A stretch of DNA of 64,000 nt from Muribaculaceae bacterium Isolate-037 (Harlan) (GTDB lineage Bacteria; Bacteroidota; Bacteroidia; Bacteroidales; Muribaculaceae), in NCBI GenBank assembly GCA_003762615.1, contig RIAZ01000001.1:1-64000 (forward strand), written 5' to 3'. The notes under the pieces are model-generated. The model had not been told where the DNA came from. It made no database searches and saw only the letters and a program-made list of their open reading frames with translations. A program made the translations under genes and the position numbers. Positions within the stretch are counted from its first letter, which is position 1; each line of letters opens with the position of its first letter. Shown here one piece after another: positions 1 through 7,909 of the stretch.

Positions 1-121
1 GATAAGGATTCTGAAACATGGAAGAAAGGCAAAGTCGCTTGTCAAATATGGATTGGAAGAGATTTCGACCATACTTATGCGTCCGACTTATACCCCAAAA
101 TTCGATGTTTTCAAATTTTTG

Positions 122-912
122 TCATGTACTTAAAATGAATTGTTTGATGTTTGCCACGATTTGGGTTTCAATGACTTTTTCGTTCCAATCCTGCTCTTTT
201 TCTCCGATATTTTCCAAATTAACCATCTCAAGCATGTATTCATCTTTGAACGCCATTACTGCTTTAATGGCATATTCGGCTTCAGGAATAGCGCGAAGAA
301 AGTTGCTGGGCAGAGAACCTCGTTTTGCGTATAGGTCATCTTTCAAGAAATTTTTAAGTGTAGTGCTTGTGCTGCACAATGGATGTAAAATAGACGCTCC
401 GTTACATCTTTTGTGCGAGTGATAATCTCAATGTGATGCGAGAAGCTAATTTTAATAAAGTCGTCCCATGAGAAAGAAATCCCAACAGGTTGAAGAATAA
501 GATTGTACAACAAATGCTCATCAACCTTGATTTCATCCAACACCGTAGGGAGAATTTCATCGTTAGATGAATTATTCAATGATTGTGTAATTTCGCCCAA
601 CACTGTTGGACGAATTAGAATGGACTGCCATTCTTCATAAAAAGAACGCATTCTCTTCAATGCCGATTCAGAAAATCCTCTTAATCCGGGAAGTTCTCTC
701 TGTAAAAGAACTGATATGGATGCAAGAGCTTTAGTTCCCCAAAATCCTGTACGGGAATTTTCGGATACAAATTTACCCACACCGAAGTATAGAGAGAGTG
801 TTTCACAATTTACGGCTGATGCACTTCGATAACGGCTGCGTTCAATAGCATGTTTAATCACATCTGCCGCCGTTGCATATTGTGAAAGGTCTGAAGGGTA
901 TGTTTGTTTCAT
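122..912 (-). pseudogene. Frameshifted, truncated YhcG/DUF1016 nuclease gene
   Basis: Read leftward from the ATG at 912, the first ~180 residues match the DUF1016 N-terminal helical domain (LYFGVGKFVSENSR, GLRGFSESALKRM) and align by eye with the intact paralogue at 36188-37357. That frame stops at 343, but homologous sequence continues in another frame from about 379 to 122 (NFLRAIPEAEYAIKAVMAF, ETQIVANIKQFIL). One indel near 343-379 therefore breaks the gene. The second frame stops at 122, just before the PD-(D/E)XK nuclease part should begin, and I see no nuclease motif in 1-121. The family is a nuclease often found with restriction loci and on mobile elements. The pseudogene call is firm; whether a truncated N-terminal protein is still made is unknown. 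Confidence 0.8.
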
Positions 913-1219
913 GTTTTATTTGCTTTTTAGAGTGCAAATTTAGTGAAATTTTATGGCATTTAGGCTATATCTTTGAGCGATAGCAGACGATAGTCTGAAT
1001 TGAGCAGTCGTTTTAGATTTGATTTGAAATCGTTACCCAGACTAATTATATTAACACAGAACGCTGATTTCCCGCCAAACACACGATTTGCCAAATTTAC
1101 TCATTATACCACAGGTCATTATGACAAATAGATATAAACCACATATTGCCTATCGGTTGCTTGAAAGATTAGTCAGTATTATAAGACCCCATTTTTAAGA
1201 GATAAAGTTATCTGATGGA

Positions 1220-1314
1220 CACACGAAGAAAAGAAAGAAATAAAAGAAATTATTTTTGTTTTATTTCTTTAAAAAACTAATAAATTTCTTTCTTTTATTT
1301 TTTTTCTTCGTGTG
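1220..1314. repeat. Palindromic A/T-arm repeat, copy 1 of 5
   Basis: An imperfect palindrome of about 95 bp. A purine arm beginning CACACGAAGAAAAGAAAG is mirrored by a pyrimidine arm ending CTTTTTTTTCTTCGTGTG, with a TTATTTTTGTTTTATTTCTT centre. As RNA or single-stranded DNA it would fold into one long hairpin. Other copies: 2725-2818, 2915-3004, 3323-3414 and 6920-7012. No transposase is nearby. Confidence 0.8.
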
Positions 1315-1320
1315 ATTCCG

Positions 1321-1417
1321 TATCGGTTTGTATCGGTTTGTATCGCCTGTATCGCTTGTATCGGTTGTTTCACCCCGATACAACCGATACAACCGATACA
1401 AGCGATACAGGCGATAC
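1321..1417. repeat. TATCG short-repeat array forming a large hairpin
   Basis: About five direct copies of a 9-10 bp unit (GTATCGGTTT, GTATCGCCT, GTATCGCTT) are followed by about six copies in the opposite orientation (CGATACAAC, CGATACAAG, CGATACAGG). Positions 1340-1367 are an exact reverse complement of 1390-1417, a 28-bp perfect stem with a 22-nt loop. It lies 14 bp beyond the stop codon of the ATPase gene read on the minus strand, so it could act as a terminator or mRNA stabiliser, or as a protein-binding site. A weaker relative with the same units lies at about 2847-2903. Confidence 0.85.
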
Positions 1418-1431
1418 AGGCGATACGGCGG

Positions 1432-2568
1432 TTAGAGGTTGGCTTTTGTCAGGCAGCGTTGCACTTTGGCGAGGCTGATCCCTAACTCGGAGGCTATGTC
1501 TCGGAAAGTCTTTCCGTTACGCCGGAGTTCTACGATCTTGTTATTAATCAAGTTGATCTCCTTGTCGTCCTTCTCTCTCAGATGGTGGGCTTCCCTGTCA
1601 TGCCCGATCTCATTGAAGTGCAGATAACCGTTGGGCTCCTTGACAATATCAGCCACTATCACGTTGTCCTCACCATATTCGAAGGCACCGGAACGACATT
1701 TTATCTGCTTGATATACCGCAGGTTCTCATCTTTGGCACTTCTGCCGATTGCAAACGCACTGTCAAAGAAGTTCATCAGTTTCTTACTTCCGGCAAGGGT
1801 GTTCTGGTCAATCGGGTTACGTAGACTCCGTTTCGGGGTGTGGGCAATGACAAGAATACTCCATCCGTGGTTCTTCTTCAGCTGCACAAGCCGAGCCATC
1901 AGTATGCCTGCGGCATCACCATTGTCAGACGAGTTGCAGATCCATGTCAGGTTGTCGATTATTATGGTCTTGATATTTAGCCCTAACGCCGTATCCTCAA
2001 TCGACTTGATCACCGCCTCCTCAAAATTACAAGGTTCACAGTAATTGGCAGCATCCGACAGCTCCGCACGTTTGAAATTCGGGTTGAACCCATACCGTTT
2101 TTGAGTCTGAGTGTTTGTGAAACGGATTTGGAACTGCTTGTCGGTAAGTTCAAAGTCACAGTATAGCACCGGTCTTGTCTTTGATATTTCGTTGGCAATA
2201 TTGCAGGCATATACCGATTTACCGAGGTTGCTGTCGGCAAACAGACAGCATATCTCCTCCTCATACCATAGAGATTTCCACAATGCCACCGGGTCCGGAC
2301 GCATCAGTGCGTCCTCAATCCATTCGTTGGCATCCTTGATCTGTAGCAGACCGAAGTGACATTCGTTCATCAGTTGCTGGATCCGGTTCGGCTTGATAGG
2401 ATTATCCGCCAAATTCCTGACAATAGAGATTCCCTCCTGAAGGGCACGTTCTCTTTTGAGATAGTCTTCAGCATCCGTAGGATAGAAGCTATTTCTTTGG
2501 GAATAGGATCCCCCTCCCCATTCTCTCGTATCGGGAATGGAGGAAATGCAAGCGAGCATATCGTTCAT
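1432..2568 (-). CDS. RecA-fold, RepA-like AAA ATPase with C-terminal HTH
   Basis: A 378-residue protein. The central RecA-type domain has a degenerate Walker A loop (FADSNLGKSVYACNIANE, where SNLGKS replaces the usual GxxGxGKS), a Walker B strand (IIIDNLTWIC) and a sensor-like IAHTPKR, as in the RepA/AAA_25 hexameric helicase family of plasmids and phages. The last ~45 residues (GKTFRDIASELGISLAKVQR) form a helix-turn-helix. The start at 2568 is the first ATG and is followed by a Gly/Ser-rich tail. The gene stands alone between dense repeat arrays: TATCG hairpin downstream, 23-bp iterons upstream. Family knowledge suggests DNA loading or remodelling in replication of a mobile element; a link to the repeats is inference. 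No primase, initiator or integrase is adjacent. Confidence 0.7.
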   Translation of the reverse strand: MNDMLACISSIPDTREWGGGSYSQRNSFYPTDAEDYLKRERALQEGISIVRNLADNPIKPNRIQQLMNECHFGLLQIKDANEWIEDALMRPDPVALWKSLWYEEEICCLFADSNLGKSVYACNIANEISKTRPVLYCDFELTDKQFQIRFTNTQTQKRYGFNPNFKRAELSDAANYCEPCNFEEAVIKSIEDTALGLNIKTIIIDNLTWICNSSDNGDAAGILMARLVQLKKNHGWSILVIAHTPKRSLRNPIDQNTLAGSKKLMNFFDSAFAIGRSAKDENLRYIKQIKCRSGAFEYGEDNVIVADIVKEPNGYLHFNEIGHDREAHHLREKDDKEINLINNKIVELRRNGKTFRDIASELGISLAKVQRCLTKANL

Positions 2569-2724
2569 AATACCTTATTTTTAGTTTGATATTTATTTGA
2601 TGCCGCAAAGTTATACATGACCCCATAACCCGCTTTGTTATTTTGAAACTAATCTGACATTTTTATGTGATTCGCTGATTCAAGTGATTCAATTATTCAG
2701 GGAGAATCACCTGAATCGGAAAGG

Positions 2725-2818
2725 CACACAAAGAAAAGAAAGAAATAAAAGAAATTATTTTTATTTCAATTCGTTGAAAAACCAATAAATTTCTTTCTTT
2801 TCTTTTTTTTCTTCGTGC
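2725..2818. repeat. Palindromic A/T-arm repeat, copy 2 of 5
   Basis: Same family as 1220-1314. It opens CACACAAAGAAAAGAAAG and closes CTTTTTTTTCTTCGTGC, with a diverged centre (TTATTTCAATTCGTTGAAA). It lacks the conserved left flank seen in front of copies 1, 4 and 5. Confidence 0.75.
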
Positions 2819-2914
2819 AAACACCACACAAGTTTATGCGTTGACTTTGTATCGCTTGTTTCACTTGTATCGCTTGTATCGGGGTGAAACAACCGATACA
2901 AACGCTCGTAAGGG

Positions 2915-3004
2915 CACACTAAGAAAAAAAGGAAATGAAAGAAATTATTTTTGTTTTAATTCTTAAAAAACTAATCGATTTCTTTCTTTTCTTTTTTTCG
3001 TGTG
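2915..3004. repeat. Palindromic A/T-arm repeat, copy 3 of 5
   Basis: Same family as 1220-1314. It opens CACACTAAGAAAAAAAGG and closes CTTTCTTTTCTTTTTTTCG then TGTG. Its right flank, starting ATTTTCCGTATCGG, is shared with copy 4. Confidence 0.75.
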
Positions 3005-3064
3005 ATTTTCCGTATCGGAATAGTTCAAAGAAATGCAAACATCATGCAGAATTCTTCGTTTTCA

Positions 3065-3191
3065 GCCAAACACACGATTGATTTCCCGCCAAACACACGA
3101 TTGATTTTCCGCCAAACACACGGTTGATTTTCCGCCAAACACACGGTTGATTTTCGGCCAAACACACGAATGATTTCCCGCCAAACACACG
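3065..3191. repeat. Six iteron-like direct repeats, exact 23-bp period
   Basis: The core GCCAAACACACG begins at 3065, 3088, 3111, 3134, 3157 and 3180, always 23 bp apart. It is separated by RNTGATTTYCC spacers that are also largely conserved. A seventh, solitary core is at 1074. A period near two helical turns puts every copy on one face of the DNA, as in iterons bound by replication initiators or in operator arrays. There are no unique spacers, so it is not a CRISPR. The nearest gene is the RecA-fold ATPase. Confidence 0.8.
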
Positions 3192-3322
3192 AATGGACAA
3201 ATTTACTCATTATATCACAGGTCATTATGAAAAATAGATATAAACCACATATTGCCTATCGGCTGCTTGAAAGATTAGTCAAGATAAGACCCCATTTTTA
3301 AGAGATAAAGTTATCGGATGGG

Positions 3323-3414
3323 CACACGAAGAAAAGAAAGAAAAGAAATTATTTTTATTTTAATTCTTTAAAAAACTAATCGATTTCTTTCTTTTCTTTT
3401 TTTTCTTAGTGTGA
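3323..3414. repeat. Palindromic A/T-arm repeat, copy 4 of 5
   Basis: Same family as 1220-1314. It carries the left flank ATTTTTAAGAGATAAAG that also precedes copies 1 and 5, and shares its right flank with copy 3, so it is the best reference copy for defining the full unit. Confidence 0.75.
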
Positions 3415-3488
3415 TTTTCCGTATCGGAATAGTTCAAAGAAATGCAAACATCATGCAGAATTCTTTTTACAATTTAATGCTGTTATTC

Positions 3489-3519
3489 TTGCAGATATGA
3501 AAATTTAATTCTATTTTTG
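3489..3519 (+). promoter_or_regulatory. Bacteroidetes-type promoter for the 3.5-kb RNA unit
   Basis: A TTG at 3489-3491 is followed after exactly 20 nt by TATTTTTG (3512-3519), matching the Bacteroidetes primary-sigma pattern. The predicted RNA start is about 3526. No credible open reading frame follows before the terminator at 3846-3860. Confidence 0.65.
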
Positions 3520-3525
3520 CGAAAT

Positions 3526-3861
3526 AATTGCAACAAGAGAGCGACAATTAACCATTCCTTCTCACATCGGTCAGCGACCGGCAGGGAGGGTGACTACATA
3601 CTAAAAGGCGTTTATCCAAACGCTGTCTTCTTTCGTCTGAAACCTGAGAAATTTCAAAATTGCGAGAAGATAGTGCAGAAGGAAGCGTCCAGGGCTGGTT
3701 ATATCTGCCCCTTTGGCGAGCCGCAGTGATGCGACTTGCCTATCGGGGGTATTACATATAAACCTAACGTGGGCTGACCGACTGCTTATCCTCGCAAGCA
3801 GGCAGTTCTCAGGGCCTCAGACGGAGGGATAGCAGGATAGAGCATCCCACGTCTTTTTTTA
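3526..3861 (+). ncRNA. Candidate structured non-coding RNA, ~335 nt
   Basis: Bounded by a good promoter and a 3' stem (ACGTGGG at 3767-3773 with CCCACGT at 3846-3852) followed by a run of seven T. Inside are many short perfect hairpins: CGGTC/GACCG, GCGTTT/AAACGC, CGCA/TGCG and CTGCTT/AAGCAG. The stretch TCGCAAGCAGGCAGTTCTCA loosely recalls a conserved 6S RNA segment, but I cannot assign a family: RNase P, tmRNA and SRP signature words are absent. The only in-frame reading, about 70 codons from a TTG, runs through these hairpins and looks incidental. It could instead be a long leader for the gene at 3915, although the terminator argues for a free RNA. Confidence 0.45.
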
Positions 3862-3914
3862 CCTACTAACCTAATGCCTAATCCGGGAAGCTACAGGCAC
3901 GCCAACAGGAGCAG

Positions 3915-4673
3915 ATGCCCTTACACTCACTTCTATATCATTTCAATTGGTGGGACGATTTTATCAATCGCTGGCTACATGGGGAAGATCCGGAACCAAA
4001 ATATCTCCCGGAGCCGTGGTGGGGATGGAGTCCTAAGACCGGACTTCCGCTCTACAGCGTATGTATCAATATCTCGCCAGGAGATGGTGGAGCCGCACAG
4101 CAACGCGAGATAATGACAGCTGTGCTTGGTGCCAAACCATACAGTGAGGCAATGCGAGACGGTACATTATCTTTTCACCTTGGTACAACTCATGGGTGGC
4201 ACTGTTCACAGAGAGCCGATGTTATCGGTTCATATCTTCCGGAATATCCTGTTTTCCTCAACAACCACATAAATCATCATCTTTCGATAGAGCTTTGCCC
4301 GATGCATCAAAACGATATGAATCTGAAAGAATATGTGGACAAAACCAAAGAGGAATCTGACGAACACATTATAAAATTTGCAGCATCTGCGGCAAGGCGT
4401 GTTATGGGCGTGCTTAAAAACACTGTGATTGTTCGCTGTGCTGCGAGTCGTTTCATCGATGCCACTGAAAGATATGGCTACCATCCGTCACCCCAAGAGG
4501 GAGCTAACATAAAATCACCTTATGCCATACCCATAAGATTTGATGATGACGTCCTTCAAGACATAGACTTTGTGTGCATGGCAGGGGCTCGCAACAAACT
4601 GCCGAGGAAAATGCTCAAAAAACTGATTGAATCAAAATATAATTTATTAACTAAAAAAAGCAACAACGTATGA
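3915..4673 (+). CDS. Uncharacterised protein, possible uracil-DNA-glycosylase fold
   Basis: A 252-residue protein I do not recognise. Near the N-terminus, LPEPWWGW followed by LYSVCINISPGDGG resembles the 'PePxxG ... vLlNPG' opening of the uracil-DNA-glycosylase superfamily, with a Trp-rich preceding segment and a later conserved-looking TVIVRCAASRF strand and loop. No signal peptide or membrane segment is evident, so it is probably cytoplasmic. The start at 3915 gives the longest plausible frame; an upstream ATG at 3874 is in another frame. Its stop overlaps the next gene's start by 4 bp (ATGA), suggesting coupling, although the neighbour is a secreted protein. Function is unknown; the fold suggestion is by motif only. 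Confidence 0.55.
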   Translation: MPLHSLLYHFNWWDDFINRWLHGEDPEPKYLPEPWWGWSPKTGLPLYSVCINISPGDGGAAQQREIMTAVLGAKPYSEAMRDGTLSFHLGTTHGWHCSQRADVIGSYLPEYPVFLNNHINHHLSIELCPMHQNDMNLKEYVDKTKEESDEHIIKFAASAARRVMGVLKNTVIVRCAASRFIDATERYGYHPSPQEGANIKSPYAIPIRFDDDVLQDIDFVCMAGARNKLPRKMLKKLIESKYNLLTKKSNNV

Positions 4674-5395
4674 AAAAAACGTTTACTAAACTCTTGACCA
4701 TATTGACGATGCTCATGTGGTCAATTAGCGCATCAGCCTTTGATTTCAGCAAAGACGGCTTCTACTTTTATATAGAGAATTCCTTTGTCAATATATTTGC
4801 GATGTATGAGGATGATCCACCATACTGGGTTAGGGGGGTTACTATAGGAGAGGCCAGTGCTTCTATGGCAGGAGATGTTGAGATACCAATAGGAGTTACT
4901 ATACCTGCTGTCTCATTCCTATACGAGGAGGAACCCGGGGTAGTTATCGGCATTTTAGGATGGGGGGTTGATGGTGACAGTTTTTCCAAGAACGAAAACA
5001 TTACCTCGGTTAGAATTCGTACGGAACATCCATTCTTCATCGGGGATAAGGCCTTTAGTAAATGCAGCAACATGAAAGCATTGATAATAGACGCATGGGA
5101 TATGATAAAAATTGGGAAAAACGTGGTTGACGAAGGAACTGTTACACTTTATGTGCAAGATTTTTTGGTGGAGGATTATAAGCAGAATGAAAATTGCAAA
5201 GTATTTGCCGCAATCAAATCTATACGGGAATATAATTCCGGTATAGACGACATTGCAGCTGACGATGCTGGCAGCCCGAACGACATCTACACGCTGCAGG
5301 GCGTATGCATCAAGCGCAACGCTACGCAGGAGGATATCGACGCCCTCCCCGCAGGTCTCTACATCATCGGCGGCAAGAAGGTGCTTGTAAAATAA
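4670..5395 (+). CDS. Secreted BspA-like (LRR_5-type) protein
   Basis: A 241-residue protein with a clear Sec signal peptide (MKKTFTKLLTILTML through SASA, cleavage before FDFS). The middle has one recognisable leucine-rich unit of the BspA/LRR_5 kind (FSKNENITSVRI, then AFSKCSNMKALII), where full-size relatives usually carry many. The C-terminus (NDIYTLQGVC, then LPAGLYIIGGKKVLVK) is the ending common to many exported Bacteroidales proteins and may act in sorting or surface display. The start overlaps the previous stop by 4 bp, and a terminator follows at 5433-5475. Probably surface or periplasmic; the short repeat region suggests a reduced member. The ligand is unknown. Confidence 0.7.
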   Translation: MKKTFTKLLTILTMLMWSISASAFDFSKDGFYFYIENSFVNIFAMYEDDPPYWVRGVTIGEASASMAGDVEIPIGVTIPAVSFLYEEEPGVVIGILGWGVDGDSFSKNENITSVRIRTEHPFFIGDKAFSKCSNMKALIIDAWDMIKIGKNVVDEGTVTLYVQDFLVEDYKQNENCKVFAAIKSIREYNSGIDDIAADDAGSPNDIYTLQGVCIKRNATQEDIDALPAGLYIIGGKKVLVK

Positions 5396-5432
5396 GCACA
5401 AGGTCTGACCTCCAGTTAGCAATCATCTCATC

Positions 5433-5475
5433 AACGGGTCATGCTCATATCTCTTTGGGCTATGACCCGTTTTTT
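5433..5475 (+). terminator. Intrinsic terminator after the BspA-like gene
   Basis: A perfect 10-bp stem, AACGGGTCAT at 5433-5442 with ATGACCCGTT at 5462-5471, followed by T-rich sequence. It lies 38 bp beyond the stop codon at 5395. Confidence 0.8.
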
Positions 5476-5593
5476 CCTGACTTCGTCACTTAAAAACTCA
5501 CTCCAAACGGCACTCCGTACTACCATTAGATTTAGATTTGAAAGAATAGCATTTAATGTGCTATTATACATACTAATTGCGAATGCTTGATAA

Positions 5594-5647
5594 AATGAGT
5601 TTTGCCCCTAACGCGGTTAGAATACCGAGATAGGGGCAAAACTCATT
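5594..5647. repeat. Perfect 17-bp inverted repeat at an ATPase-gene breakpoint
   Basis: AATGAGTTTTGCCCCTA (5594-5610) is exactly mirrored by TAGGGGCAAAACTCATT (5631-5647) around a 20-nt loop, then a T run. Coding homology of the ATPase fragment starts within the right arm. It could be a terminator, or the scar or end of an element that removed the front of that gene. It carries no integron attC signature. Confidence 0.7.
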
Positions 5648-6680
5648 TTTTGAAAATCAAGATAATATTGTGCTTATTGCCACCGGTTCATCTACCTCAT
5701 GGATGGTAGATAATTTAATAGAAAATCAGGGAGGTCTTCATAATCGTATAACTGAAAGCATATATTTGTCTCCGTTTACCCTTGGGGAAACGGAGGAATA
5801 TCTTTCCAGAAAAAAATTTCCCAAAGACAGGTATCAAACGCTGCAATTTTACATGCTGACTGGGGGTGTCCCATATTATCTGAGTTTACTTGAATCCCGT
5901 GAAAGCGTTGCTCAAAATATTGACCGACTATGTTTTGATCCCAAGGGAAAACTCAGAATGGAATTTGATGAATTATATAACGCTTTATTCACCAATGCCC
6001 AATCGTATATTGCAGTTGTCAAACTTCTGTCAGAGCATAAATCCGGATTAACCAGAAAGGGAATTGCGGAAAAACTCAAAATGTCCGGAGGTTCTATGTC
6101 CGGCATACTCAAGAATCTTGAACGCAGTGATTTTATTGCGAAACGGTCGCAGTTCGGCAATAAAAAACGTGGTGGTATTTACCGACTGGTAGATTTCTAC
6201 TCGCTATTCTATTATCGTTTTATCGAATCGGACGCAGCCTTGGATAAAAATTGGTGGAGTCATAACATGTCATCGCAATCTATTCTATCTTGGATGGGAT
6301 TGACTTTTGAATTGATTTGCCTGGAACATCATCAACAAATCAAAAACGCCCTTGGTATAGGCGGAATGGCAACATCTGTTTCCACTTGGCGACATAATGC
6401 TGATAAAGAGAGTGGCAAGCAGGGAGGACAAGTTGACATGGTAATTGAACGCGCCGACAGAATCATTCATTTATTTGAAATAAAGTTCAGCACAAAAAAA
6501 TATACAATCACAAAAGATTACGAAAAGAAGGTGCGAGAACGACTCTGGCTATTTCAAGAGGTTACGAAGACCACAAAAGCGGTTGTGCAAACATTTATCA
6601 CGACATACGGACTTTCTAACCCAACATCATGGAGTATTGTACATGGAGAATTGACCATGGATGATTTATTCAATGATTAA
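5637..6680 (+). pseudogene. 5'-truncated AAA ATPase (DUF234-type C-terminal half)
   Basis: The C-terminal ~340 residues of a Bacteroidales AAA/ATP-binding protein. Sensor region IATGSSTSWMVDNLI, the LSPFTLGETEEYL segment, a winged-helix linker (GLTRKGIAEKLKMSGGSMSG) and a C-terminal PD-(D/E)XK-like segment with QVDMVIER then HLFEIKF. Full-length relatives are roughly 450-480 residues and begin with Walker A and B motifs, both missing here. The open frame extends upstream only to a stop at 5631, inside the inverted repeat. A GTG at 5670 could start a shorter product, but without a P-loop it would not hydrolyse ATP. Most likely a remnant. Confidence 0.75.
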
Positions 6681-7040
6681 TCAGTGACGTATGTTTAGTC
6701 AATCATGGTTAAGGCATATCAAGAGTCGATTGTTCCCATTAGACAAACGAAGAAATACTACGATACAAATTGAATACTTCCGTTGGCATGACATCAAGGG
6801 TAAACCAATAAGCCGCCGCAGAAGCCATGTGATCCAGTCGAACAGCCCTCTGCCGACGGTGGCGGAACTTAGTCAGTATTATAAGACCCCATTTTTAAGA
6901 GATAAAGTTATCGGATGGGCACACAAAGAAAAGAAAGAAAGAAAAGAAATTATTTTTGTTTTATTTCTTAAAAAACTAATCGATTTCTTTCTTTTCTTTT
7001 TTTTCTTAGTGCAAAACTTCACACAGTACTCCCTTTTTTG
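6681..7040. other. Intergenic region with gene fragment and repeat copy 5
   Basis: Positions 6691-6930 hold an open frame of protein-like composition (segments RRNTTIQIEYFRWHDIKGKP and SNSPLPTVAELSQYY) that runs directly into palindromic repeat copy 5 and then, in frame, into the 5-alpha-reductase gene. I read this as a remnant fused by chance, because the real gene has its own promoter at 7041-7072. The end of the fragment overlaps the conserved left flank of the repeat (AAGACCCCATTTTTAAGAG), so that flank may itself derive from an old coding sequence. Confidence 0.5.
6920..7012. repeat. Palindromic A/T-arm repeat, copy 5 of 5
   Basis: Same family as 1220-1314 but about 3.5 kb from copy 4, across several genes. 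It is preceded by the flank also seen before copies 1 and 4 (AGTCAGTATTATAAGACC...). The distance shows the element disperses rather than only expanding in place. Confidence 0.75.
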
Positions 7041-7072
7041 TTTGTCAAATATCTCTTTTTTCGCTAATTTTG
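7041..7072 (+). promoter_or_regulatory. Bacteroidetes promoter of the steroid-reductase-like cluster
   Basis: TTTG at 7041-7044, a 20-nt spacer, then TAATTTTG at 7065-7072. The predicted transcript begins near 7079, at or next to the start codon (7078 or 7084), so the first mRNA may be leaderless or nearly so. Confidence 0.65.
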
Positions 7073-7077
7073 CCGAC

Positions 7078-7857
7078 ATGGAAATGATTTTCAATCCCGA
7101 CATATTCTATTCTGTCATTACGGCTATGGCGATACTTGCTGTAATCGTATTCTTCGCCCTGCAACGTATCGAGGCGGCTTACGGCATGACATACTCCAAA
7201 AAATGGGGTCCCTCTCTCAATAACCGAATCGGCTGGATCATCATGGAGACCCCCGCTTTCGCTGCTATGGCTTTGATCTGGTGGATAAGTCCTCGTGCAA
7301 CCGAAACGATCCCCTGCGTGATGGCTACCCTATTCCTGCTCCATTATTTCCAACGATCATTCATCTTCCCATTCCTCATGAGAGGTAGGAGCCTCATGCC
7401 TCTCGCAATTATCGTGATGGGGATAATATTCAACACTATAAACGCATACCTCATCGGCGGCTGGCTATTCTTTGTCGCCCCCGACGACTATTATTCCCCA
7501 CAATGGCTCACCTCCCCACGATTCATCGTCGGGACAATCATCTTCCTCACCGGTATGGCAATCAACATGCATTCCGACCACGTGATACGCAATCTCCGCA
7601 AACCGGGCGACAACCGCCACTACATACCGCGAAAAGGTATGTACCGATTTGTCACTGCCGGCAATTATTTCGGCGAGTTTACGGAATGGGTCGGCTTCGC
7701 AATACTCACGTGGTCGCTCCCCGGACTCGTATTCGCGTTATGGACCTTCGCCAACCTCGCGCCAAGAGCACGATCTCTCCACAAGAGATATACCGCCGAA
7801 TTCGGACAGGAGTTCACCTCTCTGCGTCTTAAATATATACTCCCGTTCTTATATTGA
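7078..7857 (+). CDS. 3-oxo-5-alpha-steroid 4-dehydrogenase family reductase
   Basis: A 259-residue polytopic membrane protein of the steroid 5-alpha-reductase/DUF1295 family. About six hydrophobic segments, the family signature near the C-terminus (IPRKGMYRFVTAGNYFGEF, the NADPH-binding region with its conserved N, Y and E), and the usual length of ~255-260 residues. Enzymes of this fold reduce the 4,5 double bond of 3-oxo-4-ene steroids or similar enones with NADPH. The start at 7078 (or M3 at 7084) is fixed by the promoter at 7041-7072; an open frame back to 6691 is rejected. It is the first of four same-strand redox genes, which supports a steroid or bile-acid role, but the substrate is inferred. 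Confidence 0.8.
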   Translation: MEMIFNPDIFYSVITAMAILAVIVFFALQRIEAAYGMTYSKKWGPSLNNRIGWIIMETPAFAAMALIWWISPRATETIPCVMATLFLLHYFQRSFIFPFLMRGRSLMPLAIIVMGIIFNTINAYLIGGWLFFVAPDDYYSPQWLTSPRFIVGTIIFLTGMAINMHSDHVIRNLRKPGDNRHYIPRKGMYRFVTAGNYFGEFTEWVGFAILTWSLPGLVFALWTFANLAPRARSLHKRYTAEFGQEFTSLRLKYILPFLY

Positions 7858-7909
7858 GAATTGAGAATTTAAAATTTAGAATTGAGAATTTAAGTTTTAA
7901 AGATATAGC

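Larger units (their letters stand above)
913..1431. repeat. Repeat-rich intergenic region
   Basis: I see no gene here. It contains a solitary copy of the iteron core GCCAAACACACG at 1074-1085, a ~140-bp block (about 1085-1219) that recurs at about 3190-3322, a palindromic repeat (1220-1314) and the TATCG hairpin array (1321-1417). The recurring block includes the words ACCACATATTGCCTATCGG and AAGACCCCATTTTTAAGAG, nearly unchanged between copies, so it is a segmental duplication flanking the RecA-fold ATPase gene. Confidence 0.8.
2569..3488. repeat. Repeat-dense intergenic region with possible iterons
   Basis: No convincing gene. From left to right: GATTC-type short direct and inverted repeats (about 2668-2720), palindromic copies at 2725-2818 and 2915-3004, TATCG/TTTCAC repeats between them (2847-2903), six iterons (3065-3191), a second copy of the block at 1085-1219, and palindromic copy 4. 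Sequence after copies 3 and 4 (3005-3057 and 3415-3465, including GGAATAGTTCAAAGAAATGC) is also duplicated, so the region grew by segmental duplication. Confidence 0.8.

Noticed and set aside
1321..1417. CRISPR or coding repeat
   Set aside because: Units are only 9-10 bp and change orientation at the centre, giving one hairpin rather than an array with spacers.
3065..3191. CRISPR array
   Set aside because: The 23-bp unit is almost fully conserved with no unique spacers and there are no cas genes; it is an iteron-like tandem repeat.
3517..3729. A 70-codon protein
   Set aside because: It would start at a TTG inside the promoter -7 element and runs through several RNA hairpins; treated as non-coding RNA.
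3526..3861. Retron or group II intron RNA
   Set aside because: No reverse transcriptase gene is nearby and no domain V-like or msr-msd arrangement could be seen.
5594..5647. Integron attC site
   Set aside because: It lacks the paired core motifs with bulges and asymmetric arms; it is a perfect palindrome followed by T residues and there is no integron integrase.
6691..7857. A 388-residue reading of the 5-alpha-reductase gene
   Set aside because: The first ~130 codons run through a palindromic repeat, and a consensus promoter at 7041-7072 lies inside the frame; the real start is 7078 or 7084.
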